Position numbers and translations under genes: made by a program
Part shown: in pieces, positions 26,770 through 39,873 of the stretch
How positions within the stretch are numbered: the stretch's first letter is position 1
Layout of the letters: each line of letters opens with the position of its first letter
Notes under the pieces: model-generated
Told to the model about the DNA's origin: nothing
The model's database searches: none
What the model saw: only the letters and a program-made list of their open reading frames with translations
Assembly: GCA_037043015.1 (NCBI GenBank)
Contig: CM073327.1
Location: 6,678,727-6,742,726, forward strand
DNA from: Bryum argenteum
Taxonomy: Eukaryota > Streptophyta > Bryopsida > Bryales > Bryaceae
DNA: 64,000 nucleotides
Reading direction: 5' to 3'

Positions 26770-28084
26770 ACGGAAAGGCTCAGAACGGAAAAGCCCAGAG
26801 GGGGTGTTACAATTGCAAGCAATTTTTGTGCATGGGGAAATTCAGAATAAAGCTAGAGCAAGTGGAATCGTCATTTTTGGACTTTTCTACAATGAGTTAT
26901 GAATTTTTGAAGTTGGAAATATGGTTGTTCCTGAAATGGTGCGCTGGGTCGACGCCCCACAATGTTTGCTGCCTGGGCGTGGTGCTCTTGTATGGAGAAG
27001 CTAGTATGTACTTGTGAGTGAAGATTGTTGGAGCTCCAATGAACACCGTATAGTTGTGATTTTTTTCTATTCCAACTAATGATTGAGAAAGGTTCTTGTA
27101 AGATGCAAAATGATTGAATTTTTTAATGACTTTCCCATATCTTAAGTGTCACCAATCAATTATTTATGAATTTCTTCTTCTTCTGTTACCAATCAATTAT
27201 TTATAAATTTGTAAACTAAGAGTGTCTCAAAACTACAATGCAAGGTGTACTCTTGAACAACCAAAAACAAAACTTTGGAGCTTTATGGGCATGTAATAGT
27301 AAGAAAAATTTGGTTTAGAAAGGGCCACGCTCTTGTTGTTTGAGAATGTTGAAGGAAGTCCCCAAGAGTGCATGCTCTCTCGAAATACATTATCTTTATT
27401 ATTAAACTTCTACCAAACTTACCTACATTCTACACCTACATTATTTATTGTATGCAACACATAATTTGAATGAACATTGCTATTGGTGCCTACAATAGTA
27501 TTGTGATAGGGATAGGGTACCATCTATCTTTGGTCTTGGTTTTTTTGAATTTCTAACTTCGTCGAGCATTTCTACCTTTTGCACTCTATATAAATTCTCC
27601 AAATGAAATAAGATGTGTACTTCTTACAACGCTTGTGACTTCTTAAAGGTTGTTCAAAGCCCATTTGGCCATTCTAAAGGGCCTTTTCAAACATCTCAAG
27701 AATGATATACAAGATAAAAATACTTGATAAGGTTCTTATATTAAAAAAATTATAAGGATTACCAAAAGTTGATAAAAAAATAAATCACTGATAATATTTT
27801 ACTATCTATTCAATAAATATCACCTAAAACCAATAATAAAAAATTTTAATAATGATTTTTTATAAAATTTCAAAAATATAAAACTATATAAACAAATCGA
27901 AAAAACCAAAAATCAGAGTGTAACAGCAAAACAACAATATCCAAATTTTGAAACGCAATCACAATAGAGGGATTGTAAGGGTTTGTAAGGCTTTCAATAA
28001 CAACATCCAAATAAAATAATTTTGGCAATTGATGCACTTTTTGCAGAGTGGGGAATTGTAGGGTATGAAAAGAAATGAGAGCCC
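26770..28084. other. AT-rich intergenic DNA, no gene recognised
   Basis: Only short frames, none with a recognisable domain. Confidence 0.5.
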
Positions 28085-28088
28085 TTAA

Positions 28089-28447
28089 CCCTTAAACGCC
28101 CCTAGGGTCTAAAACGGGCAGCCCAAAATTGGATCACAACATCTTTTGGACTTGGGCATCATGAATAGTGCACTTTTTGAACTTAGGCACCATGAATGAA
28201 CCAATCAATGATGAGATTGCAACCTCCTACAAGGTTATGTACAACCCCAACCTACCTACCACTATCCTTTCAAACCATAAAATCATATATACTATTTGTG
28301 ATTTGAATTGTAAAATTTCACTTTTTGAATGCATTATAAGACGGTGACCAGTTTGACATCAAAATATAAGTGAAAAGTTGATTACAGTGAGAGCTACAGA
28401 GAAGATTATGTTGGAATCAACCCCGGGATTGCTTGGGCGTTTAAGGG
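28089..28447. mobile_element. TTAA-target miniature element, 359 bp
   Basis: Perfect 13-bp inverted ends CCCTTAAACGCCC / GGGCGTTTAAGGG are flanked by TTAA on both sides (28085-28088 and 28448-28451). The ends match those of 15665-16091, so both belong to one family with piggyBac-like target preference. No coding capacity. Confidence 0.85.
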
Positions 28448-28656
28448 TTAACCAACAGTTTTTTAAAATTTTTATTTTTACTTTTTTATTTGTTTTATTT
28501 CAATGACTTGAGTGATACATTGAATTTGAATGAACCGAAGCGAGAATTGCTAGACATGAACCAAATGTGCCTTGAAAGGTCCCATTGGCGATACTCTTCA
28601 TGTTTTCAGGGGTCAAATGTAATCCTTTCCAAAGCATAATATTCTTCTTCTTATAA

Positions 28657-28685
28657 CTAGCGGTTGGCGCTTGCGTTGCAACGCA
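28657..28685 (-). terminator. Helitron 3' end hairpin and CTAG
   Basis: TGCGTTGCAACGCA is a complete palindrome, then 11 bases, then CTAG. In Helitrons this structure is the termination signal for rolling-circle transfer. Confidence 0.88.
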
Positions 28686-29658
28686 TTAGTCCAACCATTT
28701 TAATGTGGTTTTTATATTATTACACAAAAGGAAAGTAAAAAAATAAGGAAGGTAACAAAAGAATGTTTGCATTGGAAAATATACATTCATTGAATTGTAA
28801 AATCAAAAGTATAACCTTTTTCAATTGAATGATACATTGCTTCAAGGGAGACAATATAATTGAACACCAAAAGAATGCAATATGACCGAAGCAGACATTC
28901 CTCAAACAAAATCTTAACATTTTCAAGTATGATGCAACAAACGGCGCTTCATTTCGATCATTTTTGAGAAAAATGTGAGTGGTAAAAGAATTGAAGTGGG
29001 GAGCGAGGTTGCAACAACTTTCATCCATAACCTATTTTTCATCCATTGCATCCCCAACATTTTTTCCATTCAACGCGCGATTTGCATCCACTGTGAGATT
29101 TGTCATCCCTTCGCGATTTTTCATCTATCGCACATATTTTCATCCAGTGTGGATGAAACTGTATTTTGTGCAGAATTAATTTAACAGTGAGTTATTATCT
29201 CCCAAAATACATATTTTTTTTGAATTCCGACTTCGGATTCGAACTTATTAGGTGCATTTTCATCTTGTAGGATAGAAAAAAGATTGTGACAATTTTTTTC
29301 GAAAATCGACATTTTATAATGTCTTCAAAAAGAAGAATTTAGAGTCTAAACTTTGAAGGCTTGAGAATATGTTCATCACATTTGTTTTTATGCATGTTTT
29401 TTGTGTGTTACATGTCAATTGTGGTTCTTGACCGGTTATGTATAGCAATCTTCATTTACACAACTTGTAAGATGTCTCATTTGAAACAATAACATGATAA
29501 TGATAAACACCAAAAGAATACAATTGGATGGAAGGGGACGTCGCCGAGCGTGCATGAACCCTAAACATGCGAGTTTGAAACAAACTCTTAACTTTTCCAT
29601 CCACTTGTTTCGTGTGTAAAAATTTAGAGGAATTAATAATATATTATACATGACAATG

Positions 29659-32600
29659 TCATGTAAAAACCTCATGATAAACAACATTTTTCACCGTTCT
29701 CACGGCTTCATTGTTGTCATTGGCAACCTTAATGTTTGCAGGATGTCTACCACGAGACAATGCCACATATAATTGACCATGGCTAAATACTTCATTACGA
29801 AGATAAATGCCGACTCGATCATATGATTGGCCCTGCGATTTGTTAATTGTCATGGCAAAAGCACCAATGATGTGAAAATTGTTTCCGGCAAAGTGTGAAT
29901 GGCAAGCGGCTATCATTGCAATGATGGGTGATTCTAGGAATCAACACCTCTTGGCTACGATAGCGTCCTTCTACAATTTCGCACAACAACACACTGGAAG
30001 ACACTTGCAAAAGACGCAAACGACTACCATTGCACAAACCTTTTGCCGGATTCAAGTTCCTTAGCAACATCAAATATTGACCACATTTAAGATCTAATTG
30101 GTGAGGAGGCAAACCGCTCAATTGTAAAGAATTCAAAAACTCTACGGGATAATGATGAGCATGTTCATCATTCTCGTGAACAAAGTCAAGACTAAAACAT
30201 TGATGCACATCACCGGTAAACGATCGGTAATTTTTCGGTTGATTTCTTGAGCATCATCATTTCGAATGTACCAAAATGACACGCTCGTAAAAATCAACCG
30301 GATCATCAAAAATAGCATTAATGAGACCATCTAAAGAATTTCCAGAGCAACTAATTCGGGCGGTAAATCTACCTTTGGACCGGTTTTGCCTTCACCAATA
30401 TCTAGCAAAAATCGTTGAAAGTCCGGTTGACTTTGCAAACGCATGTTAGTGGTCGATGAAAATGTTGCATCGGTGGAAATAAATATGAATGTCGCAAGCA
30501 AGCCTCAACAGTTTGCTTGCGACCTCCACGCATAAACTACGGGCAAAGTTTGGCGAAAATCACCACCATATAAAACTACAACACCGCCATTTGACCTGTC
30601 TATACCGCGTATATCTCGCAAAGATCTATCTATAGCTTCATACATAAACGATGTCAAAGACAAGCTTCATCAAGTACAATCAAGTGTACTTGACGTAAGC
30701 TTTGACCTAATGTAGATTGGGCACTAATGTTGCAAATTGATGCATTGTGCAATCAAAAGAATAGCAAGAGATGAATGTGCCGTTCGCCCTTCATTCAAAA
30801 GGCATGCGGCAATTCCACTTGTTGCCATTGCCATACACTTGACATTACGACCACGAAGATAACCTAATATGGTGTTATACAAAAAAGTCTTACCTGTACC
30901 ACCAGGACCATCTAAAAAGAAAAGCCTATTTGAAGAATCGAAATTTAAAACAAAGAGAGGTCACCGCATTAAAAACAATGTTTTGTTCTTTGTTGAGTCT
31001 ACCTACATCCTCTTCTAGAAAAGTAATGTTTTGGTTATCAAAATCAATATTGTCATTGGTATCACTACCAACATCAACAATGTTTGGATAACCAAACTCA
31101 TTCAATTCTTCGATATTAAAAAATCAGAAGATGTTTATCCGATGATGACAAATATTCTTCAATGGACAAAATCGCTTTGCAATAGCGATTTTGATCATTG
31201 CGCCAATCATCAGACATAGCATCAAGATGACTCCTTAATAAACTAAGAGGATCTAGTGGTTGTCCAAACACAAGAAGTGTTGCAAACAACCGCCGAATTT
31301 GCTTAGGCAACGCAATGAGAGTTGCCTCTTGTAGACAATTTTCCCACTCAATATCATCATGTAAAAGTCCTCTTGCAATACAAGCGGCTTTGTACGTTAA
31401 ATGCACAATACCATTAAAACAAAGTAGGTCATAAAATGAAGTTGGTGCCTCAACATGAGTCAACAACAAACGTAAGTAAAATACTTCGGTACCCATGGGA
31501 ACCATATTTATCCTACCAAAAACTTTAATATTACGTAGTCTTCTTTCCCACATGTTTTTCTTCACATCCCACTTGTAATGGAGTGGAAGATCCATGTAAC
31601 GAAGAAGCATATGATTGCCTTGATTGCCAGAAGCAATCAAGGCACGAATGTGGCGATTGAGCTCAAAAACTTAGTGAGTTTAGTCTCAAAGATTTTGATC
31701 AATCACCGTTTGCAAAGATGTTGCCTCCTCAAAAGTAACATATTGTTGACCAGGGGAAGGTGAACGGGTAAACGACAAATACTATGACTCTTATTGTTAG
31801 TTTCAAAACCAAAAAGTCTCCAACATGCTTCTTGGGCGACCACATAACGACCTTCCAAGAAATCTTTAATCTCATCTACAACTTCATCCTGTTTCTACAA
31901 TACCACGATCCGGACCTTTAAAAATATACTTGTGGAGGTATTTGATTGTTTTTACCGAACTACAAATTTCCACATTAATGTGACAATTAAATCGACCTAT
32001 CAAATATGGATTGTATGGTACAACCCATCGATTGTCTAAGCGAACGATTTGTCCATGTACACGTTTCTCGACATATCGACCTTGGTTTCGACGACGGTAT
32101 AAAACATGACCATCACCATCTACCTCATTAGTATCTCGAACTTGCATAGGATAGTTTTTTGTACATCTACTATTGTCTTCCATGCATGGACAATTGGGAT
32201 TGTCCAAACCACAAGGTCCATGCATCATATGTTTGGCAAATCATGCATACAATTGAGGTTGTCTATCTAAATCGGGAATCTCAAAGACATACTATTCTAT
32301 CTATAAGGTGACAAATCATTGACCTTGTCTTTTAACCAAAGAAGAATGTGTGCATGAGGAAGACCACGTTTTTGAAACTCAATAGTGTAACAAAAAGCAA
32401 TTGTCTCTCCCATGACATTCTTCTTGGTAATCTCATCCATCAAAGTTTTTAATTTAAGTTCAAAAACACGTACAACAACATCTGGACGATCTGGAGGACT
32501 TTGACCTGGTTCAAGCTCATTAAGAATCTCAGGCCAGGTCGGATTACACGTCATTGTCACAAACAAATCGGGTTTTCCTAAAACTCTAACCAAAACCATA

Positions 32601-33328
32601 CTATCATGAAAAAGTTTTTGCATGTATCGAGGGGAGCCAATAAATGTTGCGGGTAAGACAATGCGACGCCCAATGCGTGCTCTATTGTCCTCCTGCAAAG
32701 CATCTACAATCCCCTGATAGCATTCTGCACGAAGTTCATTTTGATGTTGTCTAATGAATAACAAATTTTCATGTTCTACACGTAAATATTGATCTACCAC
32801 ATATTGCTGGAATAATCTACCAGCCCTATGTAGTACATTAGATTCCGGCCGCTTTTGAAGCAAATATTGGACATATGACTTTAAAGTCACTCCAGTATTT
32901 GCTTTAAAAGTCGGTGACCATCCACATTGTCCCTCAGGAAATAACAAAGGATAGGATAAAGCATCGTACGCTGGGTGAATTTCTTTTATTCGTAGTAAAT
33001 TTCCACCGTGTTGGTGAAGAATAATATCTCTACCTAAATTCATGTACTGTTCGTCAAGAACAATAGCAGGATTCTAAAACTTACTTCTCATACTCGTAAA
33101 TGCAAAAGCTTGATTATACTTTCGAATATATTTAATAAACTCTCGAGATTTAGGTGTAGTGCCCATATAAAGCTCATTGAGCATTGGATGGACAATTGGG
33201 TGATTAACATGTTCATTGGCAATTTTGCCATTGTAACAACAAATGGTATTTTTTTCTTTTTTAAAACGAAATGCCAAACATTTTGGACATTGGATGCACA
33301 TTGATCCAACACTATCAACATTTGACAT
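29659..33328 (-). pseudogene. Helitron Rep-helicase (RepHel), several frameshifts
   Basis: In order on the minus strand: a Cys-rich N-terminal part (CIQCPKCLAF, CCYNGKI, 33328-33074), then the Rep region 33043-32297 with the HUH motif (LPHAHILLWL near 32340). Next come CGLDNPNCPCMED and IKYLHKYIFKGPD (32228-31884) and the conserved linker 31640-31116. The helicase follows, with a broken Walker A box near 30880-30910. Its C-terminal motifs are [15 protein letters not shown] and [12 protein letters not shown] (29916-29659). At least five frameshifts or stops separate the parts. The enzyme normally nicks and unwinds DNA for rolling-circle transposition; this copy cannot make it whole. Confidence 0.9.
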
Positions 33329-33859
33329 CTAGAAAATTATCAATGGTAGACAAAGCACGTGCCATTGTCTAAAAAGACAATAAAAAAAGTAGGATTTATG
33401 ATAGGATGATGAAGATCCTATCATAAATCATATAAAGTCTACAAAATTTCAACGAAGGTTATCAAAAATATAAGATTTAATATAGGATAACAAAGATCCT
33501 ATTCTAAACCCTGTAAATCCAACAAAGATTTCAAAAATTATTATAAAGTAGGATTTAGTGTAGGAAAAAAATCCTACTATAAATCCTAATTTCAATTTTT
33601 TTAAAATCACAAGAGTAAAGTCAATGATAATACCTTTTAGACTTGTGCTCCAAGAGATTCCACTCCAAGAAGTTTACCACCACTTGCTCCACTCCAAGAA
33701 GTTTACCTCCAATGCACTGTGCTTCACGAATCATTCATTCCATAAAAATAAAAAGTTTAGGTTAAAAAAAATTTTAAAAAATAAAAAAAATTAAAAAAAA
33801 TAAAAAATAAAAAAACAAAAAACAAAAAACAAAAAACAGGAACATCAATCGGCACAATT

Positions 33860-34017
33860 CTGCGTTTCACAGAACTGCGCCCGCGCGAACGAACCGCGCG
33901 CGCAACTGCGCGCAGTCGCGCGGTTCTGCGCGAACTGCGCAATTCACGCAGAACCACGCGACTGCGCGCAGTTGCGCGCGCGGTTCGTTCGCGCGGGCGC
34001 AGTTTTGTGAAACGCAG
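33860..34017. repeat. Long GC-rich inverted repeat, 61-bp arms, one mismatch
   Basis: Arms 33860-33920 and 33957-34017 are reverse complements with a single mismatch. The 36-bp loop contains a further stem (GGTTCTGCG with CGCAGAACC). A second, smaller hairpin follows at 34026-34050 (CAGCTGCTG / CAGCAGCTG). The arms are rich in GCGCGC, in sharp contrast with the AT-rich surroundings. Confidence 0.95.
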
Positions 34018-34049
34018 AACTGCGCCAGCTGCTGTCTCGCGCAGCAGCT

Positions 34050-34540
34050 GAACTTCAATTTGTGAAATTTCAACTTCAAAACTTGCAATCTCACCTCAAA
34101 ACTCGCAATTTCAACTTGAAAACTTGCAATTTCAATCTCCACAACTTGAACTTGCAATTTTGCAACTCCAAGTTTGTAAATTCCAACTTCCAAGATCACA
34201 ACCTCACAACTTCACAACTTCACAATTTCACAATTTGTCATAAATCTTCAAGTGTTGAACTCAAATGTGTCAAAAAAGTTTGCAATGTGTTGTGTGTAAG
34301 CTCAAATTGCAACATACAAGTGCATTTTCACAAACCCACAAACTCAACGTTCAAAAACACTGTGGAAAAGTAAAAGTACAGTTAAGAAGTAAACATAGAA
34401 GTAAAAAGTAACATAAAATGTAAAAGGTAACAGTAATAGTAAAAGTAAAGTAAAAGTAAAGTAAAATATAAAGTAAATATAAAATAAAAGGTAAAGTAAA
34501 AGATAAAGTAAAAGATAAAGTAAAAGTTAAAGTAAACGTC
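34050..34540. repeat. Two low-complexity repeat fields
   Basis: From 34050 to about 34250 units related to AACTTGCAATTTC recur. From about 34370 to 34540 units of GTAAAAGTAAA recur. Confidence 0.8.
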
Positions 34541-34860
34541 CAGCTGGGTGTTATGATTTTAGTAGTATGTGATGATTGGCAAGCTCTGAGAAACTATCTT
34601 TAACCTCCACTGGCGAAGTCTGCCACGAAGTTCTGCCCTTCCAACGTCACTGGCACGTCCTTCCAGCACCTTCGACTCATCTTTATCTTATCTTCGCATT
34701 TCTTTTCTTTAACGGTAAGGTGTTTCGCACGCAACACGGCTCTGCCGTCCTCATCCATCCACCTATTCCTCATCCATTATCATTTGATTCGCCTCCTCCC
34801 AAGCAGAATATCATCCACTTCATCCATCTCGTCTCCCTCGTCTACCGCATTTCCCTGCTG

Positions 34861-34867
34861 TATAAGA
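34861..34867 (+). promoter_or_regulatory. TATA box of polyubiquitin D
   Basis: TATAAGAACCCTAGAG matches the core promoter of B and C, 148 bp before the ATG. The leader again has GTTTCTGCTTTTGGTGAAAT. Upstream DNA differs from that of B and C. Confidence 0.75.
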
Positions 34868-34978
34868 ACCCTAGAGCTCCGGGTTCCTTCTCACTTCTGC
34901 TACTTTCTTTTCACGTTCGGGATTGGAGTTCAGGAGAGAGATCTTTGTGAAGATAGTTGGAGTTTCTGCTTTTGGTGA

Positions 34979-36383
<1,405 letters not shown>

Positions 36384-37303
36384 ATTGTCTCGACGATCAC
36401 GATGAAGACCAACTTTGTATAGAATAAGCGGCACGTGAAATGTTCGTCCTCAACATGAATCAATACAATCTGTGACTCCGCTTTTTGTGATATCTATCCA
36501 ATCATCGCTTTGCAGATTCTGTTTTTGTGACCATGAATTACTTTTTCGTATTGTTTTTGCCATGTATCTCCTTCATTTGATTCGGAGTTGTGAGCTACAA
36601 TGTCTCTGACCATGCAGAGCAGAGATTACCATTCTATGTCCGCGAATAGAGTGCACGCATGACAGTGCACTCTTCATTTTGGCCACAACTAAATTTAGTA
36701 CACACATATCAATGATTGCCGTTGTACTCGTGAAGTGAAATCTTACAGCGAAAAGAGCGATATCTGTTATACCTGGCTTTTCGTAAACTCACTTGTTCAC
36801 CAATCAGGTTGCCAACGCGTTTCTGATTCATCACCTGATAGGAAAGATTGGATTCGCTTGGATCTGACAATCGATCCTGTGATTGTGAAAGAATTGTTTG
36901 TGAAGGTGGTTGTCGCTCCAGCTCAAGTGGATATGAACGATAAGCCACTTGTATGTTGAAGGAATCTTCTGATACTTAAGATATTACTTTTTGTATCACT
37001 GAGAATTCGCAGCAATGAAGTAGGGATCACGTTCGTCGATAAACGTGCAACACCCCAGGAGCCAGGACATGCTGAATGTGAAACTGGAAAGCTACCATCT
37101 GTAGAGCATTAATACAGTCAGCTCATGGCATGTTGGATTCCGGCGAACCACATCTTTCTTGAACATCTCCAGTATCTAAACCCGAATTTGTGCAACTCCA
37201 TTCGATACGTTTCGAAGGCTACAGCCATAGTCTAATTTGTCTACACGATTGTTACTTACAATAATTTTGGACATGATCAAGTCTGCCTTTTCGTGAAGGG
37301 CAA

Positions 37304-37357
37304 CGTACATAAGCAGCAAGGATCTGAAACCGTACATAAGCAGCAAGGATCTGAAAC
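37304..37357. repeat. 27-bp tandem duplication
   Basis: CGTACATAAGCAGCAAGGAT plus seven bases is repeated exactly twice. Confidence 0.9.
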
Positions 37358-37672
37358 CGCGAGCATCAGAGAATCTCTTTTAACCTACACCCAGTTCAAT
37401 CTTTCGCTTTTGGACAAAAGAGTGACTTGGTCACACATATGTAACTTGAAATCTGGGTGTCTTGTAGTTCAGCGGCCATCCCAAGCTTTTCCAGATGCTA
37501 GTTCTTGTTTGATTCCAAAGAAAGGAATGCCACCCATTTGAAAAATCAGGTTACTGATTCTCATTAGTCAAGAATTGTGTGCCCAGAACATAAAGAGAAT
37601 GTCGAAAGTGTGGGGGCGACAAAATTGCTATGACATGATGTCAACATTCTCCATAGTTTTTTATTACTTAAT

Positions 37673-37708
37673 ATTTATTTATTTATTTATTTATTTATTT
37701 ATTTTTTT
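37673..37708. repeat. (TTTA)n microsatellite
   Basis: About eight ATTT units followed by a T run. Confidence 0.95.
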
Positions 37709-37860
37709 AAATTTAAATTTTTACGACCCATTTCACTGCTTGAATGTCAAATTACATAATTGATGCATGCATTTCGTACAAGTGGGATATATTCTGTAAA
37801 GTGGAAACGACAGCTCGAGTTAGAGCATTGATGTCATTCACAGAGTGAGGTAAATATCGC

Positions 37861-38078
37861 ATGAAATCTTTACTTTCATGAAGTGATTCGGCAAGTGCCA
37901 AACTGATCATGAAATCTTTACTTTCATGAAGTGATGCGGCAAGTGCCAAATTGATCACTCAAGGTGTCTTTTAACTGCACTTGTGACATAGCAATCAGGA
38001 CGAGTGGCTATCATGTACATTTGATTGATTTGAGTAATCAGGACGAGTGGCAATCATGTACGTCCGATCGATTTGAGT
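37861..38078. repeat. Two adjacent tandem duplications (48 bp x2 and 43 bp x2)
   Basis: 37861-37956 is a 48-bp unit present twice (with TTCATGAAGTGAT), and 37993-38078 is a 43-bp unit present twice (with AATCAGGACGAGTGG). Each pair shows a few differences. Confidence 0.88.
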
Positions 38079-38867
38079 GTTTTTTAATGTTGTCCAAGGT
38101 GTTAACAATCGCGAAGGAATCTGCTGGAAACGATGTACAATATGGGTAGGTTTCAAAAGCCTAGGTCAATTTGAAACTACCCACTTTTTAACTTCAAAAA
38201 TTTATATTTTATTTTACGAATAAGCCAAATGAATATGAAACCTAGGAGAATTTTCAAAATTTCAAATTTTCTATTCCCGAGATTGACAAATCGTCCACAC
38301 TCAAAAGCTACACGCCCAAAAGTGAGTCCATTGCACAACCTCGTACTTTCACTTACAATAGTTTGAATTCACATACTTGGAGTTTCATTGAATTGATTCC
38401 ACCAACAAGTAATACACTAAAAGTTATGTTGGGTGATTACTATATGAATAGGGTTTGCTATAACTTTTACTTTTAATGAATTTTCATACTAAGCAAACAA
38501 ATACCTACAGTACTTAAAGTGGTCAACAAAGTTAGTTGATTTTTTGATCAAAAGTAAAATGTTATAGCAGTTATATGTCAATTAGTGCAGAAAACATTGA
38601 ACATGATGTTTAGTATAGCTAACTTATTTCATAGAATTTATAACATTAGAAAACTATGCTTGAGTTTGAATGATCAATATTTCAATTGTAGGCAATTTAG
38701 CTAAAATGATAATATTTCAACAAAGTACCAATATGCCATACACAAATCTTGTAATTATATGCCAGTAAGAAGACACCCTTTCCTTTACTTTTACTTTTAT
38801 CCTCAATTCCAATATAATGTCACCTTCAAATTTTGTAATGACACATGGTTTCTGGAGTGGTGTTCTA

Positions 38868-39003
38868 AATGCTGAGGCATTTCATTTAGCAAAATAACAC
38901 CATTTTAACAAAATTGAGGTTTTTCCTTTCCTCTAAAAGCTAAGGCGTTTCATTTAGCATAAATAACATCATTTTAACAAAATTGAGGTTTTCCCTTGCC
39001 TCT
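38868..39003. repeat. Tandem duplication of about 70 bp upstream of gene H
   Basis: Both units contain CATTTTAACAAAATTGAGGT and end in a CCTCT stretch. Confidence 0.85.
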
Positions 39004-39114
39004 CTCCGGACTAAGAATTCTCATAAGAGCCTTCCATCAAAGTACATTCTCAATCACATTTGGACAATCATAATTCACATTTATTCTTTTACTTTTCTTT
39101 TTTTTACTTTTCTT

Positions 39115-39236
39115 CTCTCTCACCTGCCGTATATTAAGAACCCCAGTTTGGTATATTTTTATTTACGTTTTCATTTCCTGACAGGGTCTTTTACATTCAT
39201 TCTTTTACGTTCTCACCTGCCATTGATATAAGAGAA
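39115..39236 (+). promoter_or_regulatory. Duplicated core promoter ahead of ubiquitin gene H
   Basis: Two similar segments carry CTCACCTGCC followed by a TATA-like box: TATATTAAGAACCCC (from about 39130) and GATATAAGAGAACCC (from 39225). They lie about 95 bp apart. The second is 100 bp before the ATG, the distance seen in the other ubiquitin genes. CACCTG is an E-box-like hexamer. Confidence 0.55.
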
Positions 39237-39327
39237 CCCAAGATCCATCAAATTCTATTATTCCATCATAGCATTTGCTACCATCGTTAGAAAAACTGAG
39301 GTTGAAAACAATCTAAGTAAGAACAAA

Positions 39328-39570
39328 ATGCAGATCTTTATCAAGACCTTGACAGGCAAGACGATCACCCTGGAGGTGGAAAGCTCGGATACCATCGAGA
39401 ACATCAAGATGAAGATCCACGACAAGGTGGAGATTCCGCTCCGATACCAGAGGTTGATCTTTGCGGGGAAGCAACTGGACGATCATCGCACTCTTGCTGA
39501 TTACAACATCCAGAGGAATTCGACCATGCACTTGGTGTTGCGTTTGAGCGGTGGTTCAATGCAAGGGTGA
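39328..39570 (+). CDS. Single-ubiquitin gene H, variant ubiquitin with altered end
   Basis: An 80-codon intact frame begins [20 protein letters not shown] and is clearly ubiquitin over its full length. Changes include Met28, His32, Val34-Glu35, Leu38-Arg39-Tyr40, Asp51 and His53, Arg63-Asn64, Met67 and Ser74 (LSGG in place of LRGG), with four extra residues SMQG after Gly-Gly. Lys48, Ile44 and Gly76 remain; Lys63 is lost. An intact frame, two TATA-like boxes and conserved core residues argue that it was recently functional, but it could be a young pseudogene. If expressed and processed it would yield a ubiquitin unable to form Lys63-linked chains. Confidence 0.75.
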   Translation: MQIFIKTLTGKTITLEVESSDTIENIKMKIHDKVEIPLRYQRLIFAGKQLDDHRTLADYNIQRNSTMHLVLRLSGGSMQG

Positions 39571-39873
39571 ATGTACACTAAACCGGTACAAAAATGTAGT
39601 CACAGTGACAGTTTCAGGAGTGTGTGGTATTCAATCGTATGTCAATCAAATTATAGGAAATTGTTGAGGTTTTTGGTACCATAATATGGATATATACTCA
39701 ACCTACTATCAATGTTTGAAGTGTTTATTAATAGATTGTGCTTCAAATGAACATAAAGAGTATATTTATATACCGACATATACCTGTCACAGTTTTGTAT
39801 TAGGCACAAATATACTTTGTTGGGCAAGAGAATTTTGTACAATCTAGGCGTAACTTATGGATCGTATAATGTA

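Larger units (their letters stand above)
28657..33400 (-). mobile_element. Helitron, clear 3' terminus, 5' terminus not fixed
   Basis: On the minus strand the element ends CTAG at 28657 with host T next, the standard Helitron insertion context. Eleven bases inward lies a perfect 14-bp palindrome (28672-28685), the terminal hairpin. It encodes a Rep-helicase on the minus strand. The TC start must lie above 33328; 33400 is only a minimum, and a start as far as about 34560 is possible because non-coding repeats continue to there. Confidence 0.88.
33400..34560. other. Non-coding region with hairpins and simple repeats before polyubiquitin D
   Basis: It contains repeated ATAGGATTTA-type units (33380-33600), A/T-rich runs (33760-33840), the long GC-rich hairpin, AACTTGCAATTTC-type repeats (34050-34250) and GTAAAGTAAAA-type repeats (34370-34540). 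No gene is seen. Confidence 0.6.
36384..38860. other. Intergenic, several small tandem duplications, no gene recognised
   Basis: Frames around 36735-36959 and 37293-37541 have no known domain. The region holds the small tandem repeats listed next. Confidence 0.5.
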
